A stretch of DNA of 64,000 bases from Gluconobacter cerevisiae (GCF_015244675.1 NZ_JABCQO010000002.1:62001-126000); one strand, 5' to 3'. Shown: positions 1 to 10,386, counted from the first letter of the stretch. Notes: generated by a model from the letters alone, not told the origin. A program made the numbers and translations.

Positions 1-2286
1 GAGCAGGCTGCTACCGAAGCTGCCGCACGCGCTGCAGAGCACGCTGCGGCTGAAGCCGCGGCCCGCGAAGCTGAGGAAGCCAAACGTTCAGCTCCGCTGG
101 ACCCGCGTACGCATTCGACCGGTGGTGTTCAGCTTGCCGCTCCGGTGCAGCGTCTGCGTCCGCTGGCCGAGCGTGCCATCATGCCGCCGCGTCCGGTTCA
201 GCCGTCGCGTCCTGCTGCGACAGCCGCTCCCGCTCGCAACAACGAAACCCTTCATCTGCGTTCCGGCGCAGCCGCCGCTGGTGGTGAAGAAGAGCGTCGT
301 CCTGCTCCCCGTCGTACGGGTCCGGGCGCGCCTCCGGCACCGCCGCGCCGTCCGTCTGCACCATCCCGCAAGGCTGGTGGTAGCGACCGCCGTTCAGGAC
401 GCATCGACGTTCGCGCTGCGATCGAAGGCGATGACGACAAGACCCGTTCGCTGGCTTCTGTCCGTCGCCAGCGTGACCGCGAGCGCCGTCAGGCCGAACT
501 GGAGCGTCTGCGCTCCGACCAGGTTCGCGTCGTGCGTGACGTTATCGTGCCGGAAACCATCACGGTGGCCGAACTGGCCAACCGTATGGCATCCCGTCAG
601 GGTGAAGTCATCAAGGCCCTCATGAAGATGGGTGTCATGGCAACGGCTGCACAGAGCATTGATGGCGACACCGCCGAGCTGGTGGTCGAGGAATTCGGCC
701 ATCGCATCAAACGTGTTTCCGAAAGCGACGTTGAGATCGGCATTGAAGGCGTGGAAGACAACGCCGACGAGTTGCTGCCGCGTGCTCCGGTCGTGACGGT
801 CATGGGACATGTCGATCACGGCAAGACCTCTCTGCTCGACGCGCTGCGCACCACTGACGTGGCGGCGAGCGAAGCCGGTGGCATCACGCAGCACATTGGC
901 GCGTATCAGATCACGGCGCCGTCGGGGAAGAAAATCACCTTCATCGACACACCGGGTCATGAGGCCTTCACCTCAATGCGTGCCCGTGGTGCGTCCGTTA
1001 CCGATATTGTGGTGCTGGTTGTTGCAGCCGATGACGGTGTGATGCCGCAGACGATCGAAGCCATCAAGCACGCCAAGGCGGCCAATGCTCCGATCATCGT
1101 GGCGATCAACAAGATCGACAAGCCGGGCGCCAATCCTGCCCGTGTTCGTCAGGAACTCCTGAGCCATGAGATCGTGGTCGAGGAAATGGGTGGTGACACT
1201 CAGGACGTCGAGGTTTCTGCCCTCAAGCGGACCGGGCTGGACAAGCTGGAAGAATGCATCCTGCTTCAGTCCGAAATGCTGGACCTGCGCGCTAACCCAG
1301 ATCGCGTGGCCGAAGGTGTGGTGATCGAAAGCCGTCTTGATCGTGGACGTGGTCCTGTGGCTTCCGTTCTTGTCCAGAAGGGCACGCTGCGTCGCGGTGA
1401 CATCCTCGTGGCTGGTTCCGAATGGGGCCGTGTCCGCGCAGTGCTCGATGACCGTGGTCGTCAGCTCAAGGACGCCGGTCCGTCCATGCCGGTCGAGGTT
1501 CTCGGTCTGACAGGTGTGCCGGGTGCAGGCGAGCCGTTCGTTGTTGTTGAAACCGACGCCCGGGCCCGTGAGATCAGCGAGTTCCGTCAGCGTAAGATCA
1601 AGGACAAGGAAGCCGCTTCGCAGGTTGCAGCTCGCGGTACTCTCGATCAGATGCTGGCTCGAATTCAGGCTGGTGTTCAGAAAGAGGTTGCGCTTCTCGT
1701 CAAGGCTGATGTGCAGGGGTCTGCGGAAGCAATTTCCACGACGGTACAGAAGTTGGCTCATGAAGAAGTTGCGGTTCGCGTTCTGAATGCAAGTGTCGGC
1801 CAGATCACGGAAAGCGATATCCAGCTTGCCAAGGCTTCGAATGCCATTATCGTGGCGTTCAATGTCCGTGCCACCACGCAGGCCCGTGAACTGGCCCAGC
1901 GTGAGGGCGTGGATATCCGTTACTACTCGATCATCTACCAGGTGGCAGATGACGTGGAGCAGCTGGTCAAGGGCAAGGTCGCGCCGAAGCATCGCGAGAA
2001 GTTCTTGGGCTACGCCGAGATCCGTCAGGTCTTCAACATCACCAAGACCGGCAAGGTCGCGGGTTGCTACGTCACCGAAGGCCTCGTCAAGCGTGGCTGT
2101 GGCGTGCGTCTGCTGCGTGACAACGTGGTCATTCATGAAGGCGAGCTGAGCCAGCTCAAGCGCTTCAAGGACGACGTCAAGGAAGTGGCTCGTGGTTACG
2201 AATGTGGTCTCTCCTTCGCGGGTTACAACGATCTGCGTGAAGGCGACGTAGTCGAGTGCTACGAAATGGAAGTGATCCCGGCTTGA
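1..2286 (+). CDS. infB: Translation initiation factor IF-2, 5'-truncated
   Basis: This GTPase brings fMet-tRNA to the 30S subunit and promotes subunit joining. The reading frame is already open at base 1, so the N-terminus lies outside the window. Counting from the first codon, residues 1-30 are an Ala/Glu-rich linker and residues 45-130 are basic and Pro/Arg-rich, typical of alphaproteobacterial IF-2. The GTPase domain follows: G1 loop GHVDHGKT at 269-276, G3 DTPGH at 316-320, G4 NKID at 370-373. The IF-2 beta-barrel and C-terminal tRNA-binding domains run to the stop. About 761 codons are present. Its stop overlaps the probable TTG start of rbfA, so the two are translationally coupled in the usual infB-rbfA order. 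The identification is secure; only the true start is unknown. Confidence 0.98.
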   Translation, partial: EQAATEAAARAAEHAAAEAAAREAEEAKRSAPLDPRTHSTGGVQLAAPVQRLRPLAERAIMPPRPVQPSRPAATAAPARNNETLHLRSGAAAAGGEEERRPAPRRTGPGAPPAPPRRPSAPSRKAGGSDRRSGRIDVRAAIEGDDDKTRSLASVRRQRDRERRQAELERLRSDQVRVVRDVIVPETITVAELANRMASRQGEVIKALMKMGVMATAAQSIDGDTAELVVEEFGHRIKRVSESDVEIGIEGVEDNADELLPRAPVVTVMGHVDHGKTSLLDALRTTDVAASEAGGITQHIGAYQITAPSGKKITFIDTPGHEAFTSMRARGASVTDIVVLVVAADDGVMPQTIEAIKHAKAANAPIIVAINKIDKPGANPARVRQELLSHEIVVEEMGGDTQDVEVSALKRTGLDKLEECILLQSEMLDLRANPDRVAEGVVIESRLDRGRGPVASVLVQKGTLRRGDILVAGSEWGRVRAVLDDRGRQLKDAGPSMPVEVLGLTGVPGAGEPFVVVETDARAREISEFRQRKIKDKEAASQVAARGTLDQMLARIQAGVQKEVALLVKADVQGSAEAISTTVQKLAHEEVAVRVLNASVGQITESDIQLAKASNAIIVAFNVRATTQARELAQREGVDIRYYSIIYQVADDVEQLVKGKVAPKHREKFLGYAEIRQVFNITKTGKVAGCYVTEGLVKRGCGVRLLRDNVVIHEGELSQLKRFKDDVKEVARGYECGLSFAGYNDLREGDVVECYEMEVIPA

Positions 2287-2711
2287 GTTCGCGTTCGAGA
2301 CATGACCTGAAGGGCCCTGCCGGCGTTGTTGCTCAGGGCCCTAGTACCCGCCAGCTCCGGGTGGCCGAAGAAGTCCGCCGTGTTCTGGCGGAACTGTTCG
2401 CCCGGACAGAGTTCCGTGACCCGGAACTGCTGGATGTGCGGATCACGGTAACGGAAGTCCGTATCTCTCCGGATTTCAGACACGCCACAGCCTTTGTGAC
2501 GCGTCTGGGACGGAGCGATGTGGAGGTTCTGCTGCCCGCCCTGAAGCGGGTGGCGCCCTTCCTGAGAACGGGGCTGTCCAAGGCTCTCAATCTCCGGACG
2601 GTTCCGGAAATCCACTTCCAGCCGGATACGGCGCTGGATAACGCCATGGAACTCGACGAGATCATGCGGTCTCCGGAAGTCCGGCGGGATCTGGAAAAAG
2701 ATCCGGAATAA
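2283..2711 (+). CDS. rbfA: Ribosome-binding factor A
   Basis: RbfA binds the 30S subunit and assists 16S rRNA 5'-end maturation and cold adaptation. The 142-residue product has the KH-like fold pattern of the family: an N-terminal helix with [13 protein letters not shown], a strand with [13 protein letters not shown], and a C-terminal [18 protein letters not shown] segment ending in an acidic tail. I chose the TTG whose last two bases begin the infB stop codon (TTGA overlap), because a GGAAG ribosome-binding site lies about 8 bases upstream. An in-frame GTG at 2256 would add nine residues inside infB and is less likely. A strong terminator follows 8 bases after the stop. Confidence 0.93.
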   Translation: MSSRSRHDLKGPAGVVAQGPSTRQLRVAEEVRRVLAELFARTEFRDPELLDVRITVTEVRISPDFRHATAFVTRLGRSDVEVLLPALKRVAPFLRTGLSKALNLRTVPEIHFQPDTALDNAMELDEIMRSPEVRRDLEKDPE

Positions 2712-2718
2712 TTTTTCA

Positions 2719-2753
2719 AAAATGCTCCTCACTTCCGGTGGGGAGCATTTTTT
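2719..2753 (+). terminator. Rho-independent terminator after rbfA
   Basis: A 10-base perfect inverted repeat (AAAATGCTCC / GGAGCATTTT) around a 13-base loop ends in a T tract. It closes the infB-rbfA transcript and implies a separate promoter, or readthrough, for truB. Confidence 0.85.
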
Positions 2754-2808
2754 GCATTCTGCCCCTTTGCTGGTCTATCAGCGGCCTTCACAAGCAAGGA
2801 CAGGATGT

Positions 2809-3810
2809 ATGGGCAGGAAACGTGGACGCGATATCGACGGGTGGCTGATTCTCGACAAGCCGCTGGGTCCGACCTCCACGGATATGGTCAACAAGCTCCG
2901 TTGGGCGTTTGATGCGAAAAAAGCCGGGCATGGCGGGACGCTCGATCCGCTGGCCTCCGGTGTACTGCCGATTGCGTTCGGTAAGGCGACGCGGACCATT
3001 CCTTACATCATGGATGCGACAAAACGTTATCGCTTTACCCTGACATTTGGTGAAAGCCGGACGACAGATGACCTTGAGGGCGAGGTTCTGGCGACATCGC
3101 CGAACCGTCCGACAGATGAACAGATTCTGGCTGTCCTACCGGCGCTGACAGGTAATGTCATGCAGGTCCCGCCTGTTTTCTCGGCGCTTCGGGTGGGAGG
3201 AGAGCGGGCCTATGACATGGCGCGTGCCGGCCGTCCGCCCGAGCTTCCGCCACGTCCGGCACGGATCGATTCGATAACGCTTGTGGATCGTCCGGATGCG
3301 GATACGGCTGTTTTTGATGTGCAATCCGGCAAGGGTGTTTATATGCGCTCGCTCGCGCGGGACATCGCGTTGGCTTGTGGAACTGTTGGACATATTTCGG
3401 TGCTGCGGCGGACGAAGTGCGGGCCGTTCGATCTGAGCCATGCCCTGACGATCGATCAGATATCACTGGACAAATCGACTCAAACTGTGGACAACGCCGA
3501 TGCTCTTCCGGCTCCTCTGCTGGATGCGGCGACCGCGCTGGTCGACATCCCGGCGCTGGCCGTCACCGATGCGGAGGGAAGGATGCTTGTCTGGGGGCAG
3601 TCGATAGACCCCGCGGACCTTATGCATCCTCTGCCGGCATCGTCACAGGGGGATGACCATCTGTGGCGCGCGATGATCGGAGAGCACGTGCTGGGTCTGT
3701 GTCATGTCCGTCATGGGCGGCTCAGGGCAGCGCGGATGCTGGAAAACCACGAGTTTTTTGGAGAACACGATGTCGATTACCGCAGAACGCCGCACGGCAC
3801 TGATTTCTGA
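2809..3810 (+). CDS. truB: tRNA pseudouridine(55) synthase TruB
   Basis: TruB makes pseudouridine 55 in the T-loop of tRNAs. The 333-residue product has the N-terminal [14 protein letters not shown] motif and the catalytic loop [12 protein letters not shown] with nucleophile Asp46, followed by the conserved [18 protein letters not shown] segment and a C-terminal PUA-like region. The ATG at 2809 is preceded by AAGGACAGG and matches the family N-terminus; an upstream in-frame start at 2722 lies inside the rbfA terminator and is rejected. The last 41 bases overlap the start of rpsO in another frame, so rpsO translation probably depends partly on truB. Order truB-rpsO-pnp is classical. Confidence 0.96.
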   Translation: MGRKRGRDIDGWLILDKPLGPTSTDMVNKLRWAFDAKKAGHGGTLDPLASGVLPIAFGKATRTIPYIMDATKRYRFTLTFGESRTTDDLEGEVLATSPNRPTDEQILAVLPALTGNVMQVPPVFSALRVGGERAYDMARAGRPPELPPRPARIDSITLVDRPDADTAVFDVQSGKGVYMRSLARDIALACGTVGHISVLRRTKCGPFDLSHALTIDQISLDKSTQTVDNADALPAPLLDAATALVDIPALAVTDAEGRMLVWGQSIDPADLMHPLPASSQGDDHLWRAMIGEHVLGLCHVRHGRLRAARMLENHEFFGEHDVDYRRTPHGTDF

Positions 3811-4039
3811 GTACAAGCAGAGCGAGACGGATACAGGTTCGCCGGAAGTACAGGTTGCCATCCTGTCCGAGCGTATCGTCAACCTGACCGAGCACCTCAA
3901 GACCCACAAGAAGGACTTCCACTCCCGTCGTGGTCTTCTGATGATGGTCGGTCAGCGTCGTAGCCTGCTGGACTATCTGAAGCGCAAGGACCAGGCCCGT
4001 TACCAGAGCCTGATCGAGCGTCTCGGCCTGCGTCGCTGA
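3770..4039 (+). CDS. rpsO: 30S ribosomal protein S15
   Basis: S15 is a primary 16S rRNA-binding protein of the 30S platform. The 89-residue product matches the family length and has the hallmark motifs [15 protein letters not shown] near residue 23 and [15 protein letters not shown] near residue 60. The ATG at 3770 has a GGAGA Shine-Dalgarno sequence 6 bases upstream, inside the end of truB. A perfect 11-base-pair hairpin lies 7 bases downstream of the stop, before pnp. Confidence 0.98.
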   Translation: MSITAERRTALISEYKQSETDTGSPEVQVAILSERIVNLTEHLKTHKKDFHSRRGLLMMVGQRRSLLDYLKRKDQARYQSLIERLGLRR

Positions 4040-4046
4040 GTTGATC

Positions 4047-4070
4047 TGTCCGGGAGCCTGCTCCCGGACA
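4047..4070 (+). promoter_or_regulatory. Hairpin in the rpsO-pnp spacer, possible RNase III or decay site
   Basis: A perfect inverted repeat of 11 bases (TGTCCGGGAGC / GCTCCCGGACA) with a 2-base centre lies between rpsO and pnp. It has no T tract, so it is not a classical intrinsic terminator. In E. coli the rpsO-pnp spacer holds an RNase III-cleaved stem used by PNPase to repress its own synthesis. Equivalence here is inferred from position only. The remaining 165 bases to pnp contain further short GC-rich inverted repeats but no gene. Confidence 0.6.
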
Positions 4071-4235
4071 CCCTCGCCATCGCCTGTCCGGCGGTGCGGG
4101 TGCGCGACCGGCGTTTCAGGCCACATGGTGTCATGCCGGGGATGTCCCGCCATCACCGCCATGCCGTCCGAAACGCTGCTCCGCCACCTGCCGGACACCC
4201 GGAGATGGTTTCACCCTTAATTTGGGAAAACATGC

Positions 4236-6386
4236 ATGTTTGATTATTTCCGCAAGGAAATCGAATGGGCCGGACGCCCCCTGATCCTGGAGACCGGCAA
4301 GGTCGCACGCCAGGCAGACGGCGCGGTCATGATCACCTATGGCGACACGGTTGTGCTCTGCACCGCCGTTGGTGCCAAGAGCGTCAAGCCGGGACAGGAT
4401 TTCTTCCCGCTGACGGTCAACTATCAGGAAAAGGCTTACGCCGCTGGCAAGATCCCAGGTGGATTCTTCAAGCGTGAAGGCCGTCCGTCCGAAGCCGAAG
4501 TCCTGAACGCCCGACTGATCGATCGTCCGATCCGTCCGTTGTTCCCGGAAAACTTCCGCAACGAAGTCCAGATCACCGCAACGGTTCTGAGCTACGACAA
4601 CGAAAACGATCCGGCTCTCGTGTCGCTGATCGGCTGCTCGGCTGCCCTGACGCTCTCCGGTATTCCGTTCTTTGGCCCCGTCGCCTGCGCCCGTATCGGC
4701 CGCATTGATGGCAAGCTGGTTGTGAACCCGGTTCATGACGAACTCAAGGACAGCACGCTCGACCTGATGGTCGCCGGTACGGCCGAAGGCGTACTGATGG
4801 TCGAATCCGAAGCCAGCGAGCTTTCGGAAGAGACGATGCTTGAAGCCGTCACGCTGGGACACACGTCCTTCCAGCCGGTTATCGACGCCATCATCGCGCT
4901 GGCCGAGCACGCTGCGAAGGCACCGTGGGATCTGCCGTCGCTGACGAAGGAAGAAATCGCCCTTCGCAAGCGCGTCGAGAAAGTTGGCAACAAGCTGATG
5001 GCGGACGCTTACAAGGAGCGTCAGAAGCAGGCCCGTTACAAGAAGGTCGGCGAAGCCAAGGACCGGATCAACGAGATTCTGGCCGAGGAAGGTCTGGATC
5101 TGGAACTTGCCAAGCCGATGCTCAAGGAGCTTGAGGCGCAGGTCGTTCGTGGGTCCATCCTCAAGACCGGCATCCGCATTGATGGTCGTGACCTGAAGAC
5201 GGTTCGTCCGATCCTTGCCGAAGTCGGCATCCTGCCGCGCGCTCATGGATCGTCCCTGTTCACGCGTGGCGAGACGCAGGCCCTCGTGGTTGCGACGCTT
5301 GGCACGGGTCAGGACGAGCAGATCATCGACGCGCTGGAAGGCGAATACCGTTCCAACTTCCTGCTGCACTACAACTTCCCTCCGTATTCGGTCGGCGAGT
5401 GTGGTCGCATGGGCTCCCCTGGTCGTCGTGAGATCGGACATGGCAAGCTGGCATGGCGCGCAATCCGTCCGCTGCTGCCGACCAAGGAAGTCTTCCCGTA
5501 CACGATGCGTGTGGTTTCCGAGATCACGGAAAGCAACGGTTCGTCTTCCATGGCGACGGTCTGCGGTTCTTCGCTCGCACTGATGGATGCCGGCGTTCCG
5601 CTGCCGCGTCCGGTAGCCGGCATTGCCATGGGTCTGATCAAGGAAGACCGTGGCTACGCTGTCCTGTCCGACATCCTAGGTGATGAAGATCATCTCGGTG
5701 ACATGGACTTCAAGGTGGCCGGTACAGCTGACGGCGTGACCGCGCTTCAGATGGACATCAAGATTACGTCCATCACGCCGGAAATCATGAAGATCGCGCT
5801 GGAACAGGCCCGTGAAGGCCGCATCCACATCCTTGGCGAAATGTCCAAGGCTCTGACGGAAGGCCGTTCGGATGTTTCTGGCAATGCTCCGAAGATCACG
5901 ACGATTTCCGTGCCGAAGGAAAAGATCCGCGACGTGATCGGTTCCGGCGGTAAGGTAATCCGCGAGATCGTTGAGTATTCGGGTGCGAAGGTCGATATCG
6001 GCGAAGATGGTACCGTGACGATTGCCGCTGCGAACGACGAGCAGGCCCAGAAGGCTATCTCCCGGATCGAAGGCATTGTCGCCGAGCCGGAAATCGGCCG
6101 TATCTATGACGGCAAGGTCGTCAAGGCTGCCGATTTCGGTGCGTTCGTGAACTTCCTTGGCCCGCGTGACGGTCTGGTTCACATTTCCGAACTGGCTGAA
6201 GGCCGCGTTGCGAAGACGTCCGACGTCGTCAAGCAGGGCGACGAGGTTAAGGTCAAGGTCATCGGGTTCGATGATCGCGGCAAGGTCAAGCTCTCCATGA
6301 GGGTTGTCGATCAGGCCACGGGCGCCGATATTACGGAAAGCGTGGGGGCCCGACCGGCCCGACCGCCCCGTCGCGACGCCGAGTGA
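4236..6386 (+). CDS. pnp: Polyribonucleotide nucleotidyltransferase (PNPase)
   Basis: PNPase degrades RNA 3'-to-5' with phosphate and works with the degradosome. The 716-residue protein has the usual order: first RNase PH domain (about 10-145), helical linker, second RNase PH domain (about 320-530, with [20 protein letters not shown] and the [12 protein letters not shown] active-site segment), a KH domain with GSGG at 569-572, and a C-terminal S1 domain (about 620-690). The ATG is preceded by a weak GGGAAAA site. A strong terminator follows the stop. Length and architecture are normal. Confidence 0.98.
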   Translation: MFDYFRKEIEWAGRPLILETGKVARQADGAVMITYGDTVVLCTAVGAKSVKPGQDFFPLTVNYQEKAYAAGKIPGGFFKREGRPSEAEVLNARLIDRPIRPLFPENFRNEVQITATVLSYDNENDPALVSLIGCSAALTLSGIPFFGPVACARIGRIDGKLVVNPVHDELKDSTLDLMVAGTAEGVLMVESEASELSEETMLEAVTLGHTSFQPVIDAIIALAEHAAKAPWDLPSLTKEEIALRKRVEKVGNKLMADAYKERQKQARYKKVGEAKDRINEILAEEGLDLELAKPMLKELEAQVVRGSILKTGIRIDGRDLKTVRPILAEVGILPRAHGSSLFTRGETQALVVATLGTGQDEQIIDALEGEYRSNFLLHYNFPPYSVGECGRMGSPGRREIGHGKLAWRAIRPLLPTKEVFPYTMRVVSEITESNGSSSMATVCGSSLALMDAGVPLPRPVAGIAMGLIKEDRGYAVLSDILGDEDHLGDMDFKVAGTADGVTALQMDIKITSITPEIMKIALEQAREGRIHILGEMSKALTEGRSDVSGNAPKITTISVPKEKIRDVIGSGGKVIREIVEYSGAKVDIGEDGTVTIAAANDEQAQKAISRIEGIVAEPEIGRIYDGKVVKAADFGAFVNFLGPRDGLVHISELAEGRVAKTSDVVKQGDEVKVKVIGFDDRGKVKLSMRVVDQATGADITESVGARPARPPRRDAE

Positions 6387-6392
6387 GTGTTG

Positions 6393-6425
6393 GGGCGGGG
6401 CTCACAAGGCCCCGCCCTTTTTTTT
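6393..6425 (+). terminator. Rho-independent terminator after pnp
   Basis: A 9-base GC-only stem (GGGCGGGGC / GCCCCGCCC) with a 7-base loop is followed by eight T residues. It is a strong intrinsic terminator, 6 bases after the pnp stop codon. Confidence 0.93.
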
Positions 6426-6451
6426 CTGAGTTTCGGAGACAGCCAGTCCCC

Positions 6452-7870
6452 ATGAAATCTATTGATACCCTCCGTTTTGGTGGTCAGGACGTGCTGCCTC
6501 TGATCGAAGGGGGCAAAGGTGTCTCCGTCTCTACGGGCGTCTCGGCCGGACACTGGGCCGCTGCGGGCGGGATTGGGACCATTTCGGCTGTCAATGCGGA
6601 CAGCTACGATCAGGACGGTCATCCGGTTCCGCAGGTCTATCATGGTCGTACGCGCCGTGAGCGCCAGCAGGAACTGATCCGTTACGCGATTGATGGCGGT
6701 ATCGCGCAGGCGAAGATCGCTCATGAGATTTCGGGCGGCAGAGGCCGGATCAACGTCAATATCCTTTGGGAAATGGGTGGGGCCGAAGAGGTCATCATCG
6801 GGATTCTCGAAGGCGCTCCGGGGCTGGTGCATGGCGTGACCTGTGGTGCGGGGATGCCGTACCGCCTGTCCGAAATCGCGGTCCGCTTCGGCATTCCCTA
6901 TTATCCGATCGTGTCTTCGGGACGGGCGTTCAACGCCCTGTGGCGGCGTGCGTACAGCAAGGCGCCGGAACTGCTGGGCGGCGTGGTTTATGAAGATCCG
7001 TGGCGTGCGGGTGGCCATAACGGTCTGTCCAACACAGAAAATCCGTTTTCGCCTGAAGATCCGTATCCGCGCGTTCTCGAACTGCGTCGGGTTATGCGGA
7101 ACTATGGTCTGGGCGAGACGCCGATCATCATGGCCGGTGGTGTCTGGCATCTTGAGGACTGGCAGGACTGGATCGGAAACCCGGAACTGGGACCGATTGT
7201 GTTCCAGTTCGGAACCCGCCCGCTGCTGACTCAGGAAAGCCCGATCCCGGACGCGTGGAAGCGCCGTCTGCTGACGTTGAAGGAGGGGGATGTTTATCTT
7301 AACCGCTTCTCCCCGACCGGGTTCTATTCTTCGGCAGTTCGTAACAGCTTCATGCAGGATCTGTGCGGGCGGTCTGAGCGTCAGGTGCCGTACAGTCAGG
7401 AATCCGGTGGCGGCTATGAGGCGTCTTATGGCGTTGGTGCCCGCAAGCGCGAGGTCTTCGTGCCGGCTGCCGACCGTCCCCGGATTGCGGAGTGGGAAGC
7501 CGCAGGCTTTACCGAGGCCCTGCGGACGCCGGATGATACGCTGGTCTTCGTGACGCCGGAAAGCGCGCGCGAAATCCTTGCGGACCAGACGGCCTGTATG
7601 GGGTGCCTCTCGCAGTGCCGGTTCTCCAACTGGATGCAGCGGGAGCCTTATACCAATGGTCAGAAGGCAGATCCGCGCTCCTTCTGCATCCAGAAGACGC
7701 TCCAGACCATTTCCCATATTCCGCCCGGTGCGGATGAGGATAACGTGGTCGACCATAACCTTATGTTCGGCGGCACGAATGCGTGGCGTTTCGGAACCGA
7801 CCCGTTCTACGCGAACGGCTTTGTCCCGACGGTCAGCCAGCTCGTGGAGCGTATTCTGACCGGTCGCTGA
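6452..7870 (+). CDS. Nitronate monooxygenase-like FMN protein with Cys-rich C-terminal extension
   Basis: The product (472 residues from the ATG at 6452) resembles the nitronate monooxygenase / 2-nitropropane dioxygenase family of FMN TIM-barrel enzymes. Gly-rich segments support this: GGGIGTISAVNAD-like near residue 41 and CGAGMPYRLSEIAVRFGIPYY near residue 131, then PIIMAGGVW (about residue 225) and FGTRPLLT as phosphate-binding loops. Typical members are about 320-350 residues. Here an extension of over 100 residues carries a Cys cluster, C382-x2-C385-x3-C389 plus C412, that looks able to bind metal or an Fe-S centre. The substrate is not known. Its stop overlaps the start of the FUSC gene by one base (TGATG), so the two are coupled. 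Confidence 0.75.
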   Translation: MKSIDTLRFGGQDVLPLIEGGKGVSVSTGVSAGHWAAAGGIGTISAVNADSYDQDGHPVPQVYHGRTRRERQQELIRYAIDGGIAQAKIAHEISGGRGRINVNILWEMGGAEEVIIGILEGAPGLVHGVTCGAGMPYRLSEIAVRFGIPYYPIVSSGRAFNALWRRAYSKAPELLGGVVYEDPWRAGGHNGLSNTENPFSPEDPYPRVLELRRVMRNYGLGETPIIMAGGVWHLEDWQDWIGNPELGPIVFQFGTRPLLTQESPIPDAWKRRLLTLKEGDVYLNRFSPTGFYSSAVRNSFMQDLCGRSERQVPYSQESGGGYEASYGVGARKREVFVPAADRPRIAEWEAAGFTEALRTPDDTLVFVTPESAREILADQTACMGCLSQCRFSNWMQREPYTNGQKADPRSFCIQKTLQTISHIPPGADEDNVVDHNLMFGGTNAWRFGTDPFYANGFVPTVSQLVERILTGR

Positions 7871-9858
7871 TGGCCTCTGACCCGCCGCTTCTCCGCCAGA
7901 CGCCTTCCTCCCGCGCCTCACAGGGGCGGGAGAGACCGTTTGATTTTCTGAAGCAGTTTCTGGCGCGTCATTCGGTTCCCGTAAGCCCGGAGCAGATTGC
8001 TCCGGCAGAAGGAACCCGGGCGGCGGTGGCGACGGTCGTGGCGCTGCTTCCCGCGATTTATGAACATCAGGCCGTTCTGGCCTGGGCTGGCTTTGCCGCC
8101 TTCTGGAGCTGCCTGATCGAGCCGGGGGGCACGGCGCGCGAGCAGTTTCGTATTCTTGGACTTTTTACGGCGTGCGGCACGATCCTTGGGGGCGTGACGT
8201 CGCTGATTGCGGTGTATCCGCTCTGGGGTGTGCTGCCCTGGCTTGTGCTGACGGGGCTGATGGCGGGTCTGGCCAGGGCGCTGTCGCCGTCCATCGCGCT
8301 GCTTTGTGCGCTGCTGGGCTGTGTCATGCTGGCGGGCACCGGGTTTCCGGCGCATAGATTTCAGGACGCTCTCGTCGTTGCTCTTGCGTTTGGGGGCGGG
8401 GGGCTCTGGGCGGCATTTCTGTGTCTCGTGGTTTGGCCGCAGCATCCTTACGCCCCTGCGCGACGGGCTGTTGGAGCCTGTTACCGGCTGCTGTCGGTTA
8501 TGGCGGGTGAGATCGCAGCGGGGCGACTTCAGGAAACCGTACACCGGCAGAATGTGCGTACGGCCATCGAGCGGGCCCGGGGGCTGGCGCTTCAGATCGA
8601 TGCCGGACATGCGAGTTACGGTATGCGCGGGCGGCTGATTGCTTCGCTGGCCGGGGCAGAACGTCTGTTTACCGCCATGTTGGCCGTGGAACATCTTGTC
8701 GAAACCCGTGGGCTGGATTTTGAGGCGCGGGGCACGCTGGCGGCTTTTTCGGCTCTGTGTCAGCACGCGAGCGACGCAGCGCTCGAACCTGCGCCTGATC
8801 TTGAACATCTGGCCGCTGAAGGGCTGGCGTTGGCGGGGGTTATTCCTGCCACGGCGGGGCCGGTTGGCGAACTTGTGGCGACCAGTGCGCGGACGCTGGG
8901 AACACTGGCCGAGGGACTGGCGCAAAAGTCGCGGCTCCCGTTCGATGCTGAACTGCCACGTCATGCGGCGCGTCTGACGCCGACGATCTGGCAACATGCG
9001 CTGCGTCTCGTGGTGGGTCTTCTGGCGACCTATCTGACAAGTTGGTGGCTGGATCTGGATTATGGTTTCTGGGCGCTGGTGGCAGTGCTTCTGGTGATCC
9101 AGCCCTCCGGTCAGACAACGCTGGTGCGCGCGCTCGAACGCGTTCTGGGGACGCTGGGTGGTGGTGTGCTCGCACTGTTGCTGACGCCGTTTCTGCCGGG
9201 TTCTGCGCAGATGCTGGCGGCGGTGGCGGCTTTCGTGATCGGGGCGATCGCGATGCGCGCGGTCAATTATACCATGCTGGTCGTGTTCATCAGCGCGCAG
9301 TTTATCGTCGTGACAGAAATGCTCATGCCGTCGCAAGGCATTGCGTGGATGCGGGTGCTGGATAATACGCTCGGCAGTGTCATCGGACTGCTGTGTGCGT
9401 TCATGGTCTGCCCACAGCGGCGGGGGCAGGACATGGATGGCCTCTTGCAAGCGGCAGTGATCGGCAATCTGCGGTATGTGTCGGCTGTGTTGAAGCGGGA
9501 AGATCCCGTGACGACAGATCGCGTCCAACGTCAGGCCGGGATCGATACCACACGGGCCGAGTTTGCTCGTGGCTCACTTCCCGTTCTGGGCGGGGTCTCG
9601 GCAGTGGGAGAACGCGCGACACAGGCTCATGCCCTGTTGCGGGCGCTGCGTCGTCTGAGCGGGGAGGCGACGTTGCTGCGGTTCGATATTTCGGCTGGGT
9701 TATGTGAAGGTGATGCTCAGGCCGGGGAGCGCTGGAGCGCTACGGCTGCGGCTCTTGAGGCGGGGGCACCCTTCGCAGACATTGCCCAGAAGATCGAAAA
9801 TGGAGACGTCATGGCCGAGATCGCCGCATTGGAGCGTGCGGGACGCAAGACTGTCTGA
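7870..9858 (+). CDS. FUSC-family inner-membrane protein, aromatic acid/efflux type
   Basis: The 662-residue protein has two hydrophobic blocks, about residues 45-185 (five to six helices) and about 375-520 (five to six helices), separated and followed by soluble helical regions. This is the duplicated layout of the fusaric-acid-resistance (FUSC/YccS/AaeB) family. The second block starts with LRLVVGLLATYLTSWW and a conserved WALVAVLLVIQPS. Such proteins export aromatic acids or similar compounds, usually with a membrane-fusion partner; none is seen next to it. The ATG at 7870 overlaps the preceding stop, indicating co-expression with the nitronate-monooxygenase-like protein. The substrate is unknown. 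Confidence 0.83.
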   Translation: MASDPPLLRQTPSSRASQGRERPFDFLKQFLARHSVPVSPEQIAPAEGTRAAVATVVALLPAIYEHQAVLAWAGFAAFWSCLIEPGGTAREQFRILGLFTACGTILGGVTSLIAVYPLWGVLPWLVLTGLMAGLARALSPSIALLCALLGCVMLAGTGFPAHRFQDALVVALAFGGGGLWAAFLCLVVWPQHPYAPARRAVGACYRLLSVMAGEIAAGRLQETVHRQNVRTAIERARGLALQIDAGHASYGMRGRLIASLAGAERLFTAMLAVEHLVETRGLDFEARGTLAAFSALCQHASDAALEPAPDLEHLAAEGLALAGVIPATAGPVGELVATSARTLGTLAEGLAQKSRLPFDAELPRHAARLTPTIWQHALRLVVGLLATYLTSWWLDLDYGFWALVAVLLVIQPSGQTTLVRALERVLGTLGGGVLALLLTPFLPGSAQMLAAVAAFVIGAIAMRAVNYTMLVVFISAQFIVVTEMLMPSQGIAWMRVLDNTLGSVIGLLCAFMVCPQRRGQDMDGLLQAAVIGNLRYVSAVLKREDPVTTDRVQRQAGIDTTRAEFARGSLPVLGGVSAVGERATQAHALLRALRRLSGEATLLRFDISAGLCEGDAQAGERWSATAAALEAGAPFADIAQKIENGDVMAEIAALERAGRKTV

Positions 9859-9860
9859 TC

Positions 9861-9889
9861 CCGGAGGCGGATCACCGCCTCCGGTTTTT
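9861..9889 (+). terminator. Rho-independent terminator after the FUSC gene
   Basis: A perfect 10-base stem CCGGAGGCGG / CCGCCTCCGG with loop ATCA is followed by TTTTT. It separates the plus-strand pair from the convergent lipoprotein gene. Confidence 0.92.
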
Positions 9890-9909
9890 ATGAGCAGATA
9901 TGATAGGGT

Positions 9910-10386
9910 TCAGCGGCGTCCACCGGGTCCATGACCGCCACCGGGTCCACGACCGCCCTGGCCACCGCCATGGTTGCCACCGCCCATTCCTCCGCCGCCC
10001 GGCCTTCCCGGTCCCTGACCGCCTCCGGGTCTTCCGCCACCAAGTCCCTGTCCGGGGTCACCTCCGGGTCTGCCGTTGGGTCTACCCTGTCCGCCGGGAC
10101 CATGACCGGGTCCTCCAGGGCGGGGGCCGGGACGTACGCCGGGAGGCCGCCCCGGACCGCGTCCGGGATAAGGGCCGACGTAATAACCGGGTCCCCAGCC
10201 CCAGCCTGGGCCCCATGTGCTGCCCCAGCCGCGATTATAGGTGCTGCTGTAATAGCCCCCGCCGCCATAATAGGTGCCGTATTGGCCGGGACCGCCATAT
10301 TCATAGTCACCGCAGCCCGACAAAAGCCCCAGAAGGCAGAGCGTACCGCCAAGGCGCAGGAAGGTTTTTGTTGTCCAACGGGTCAT
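9910..10386 (-). CDS. Glycine/proline-rich lipoprotein
   Basis: The 158-residue product has a lipoprotein signal, hydrophobic residues 9-22 and lipobox LLSGC with the modified Cys at 25. The mature part has two zones: a Tyr/Gly/Trp-rich stretch (about 27-80), then a low-complexity Gly/Pro/Arg tail (about 80-158) of irregular GPGG, GRPGG and GGGQG units. No catalytic motif is visible. Such sequences suggest an extended, flexible, cell-envelope-anchored protein. The start codon overlaps the VOC-protein stop (ATGA), so the two are translated together. Function unknown; the repeat-like DNA encodes this tail and is not a separate repeat element. Confidence 0.75.
   Translation of the reverse strand: MTRWTTKTFLRLGGTLCLLGLLSGCGDYEYGGPGQYGTYYGGGGYYSSTYNRGWGSTWGPGWGWGPGYYVGPYPGRGPGRPPGVRPGPRPGGPGHGPGGQGRPNGRPGGDPGQGLGGGRPGGGQGPGRPGGGGMGGGNHGGGQGGRGPGGGHGPGGRR

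Noticed and set aside
973-2136. Long minus-strand open frame inside infB
   Set aside because: Antisense shadow of a well-conserved GTPase.
7918-9528. 536-codon open frame opposite the FUSC gene
   Set aside because: Composition is Arg/Pro/His-rich with no domain, typical of an antisense shadow.
9910-10386. Repetitive DNA that could suggest a CRISPR array or tandem repeat element
   Set aside because: The repeats are irregular, lack equal-length spacers and encode the Gly/Pro/Arg tail of a lipoprotein in a continuous frame.
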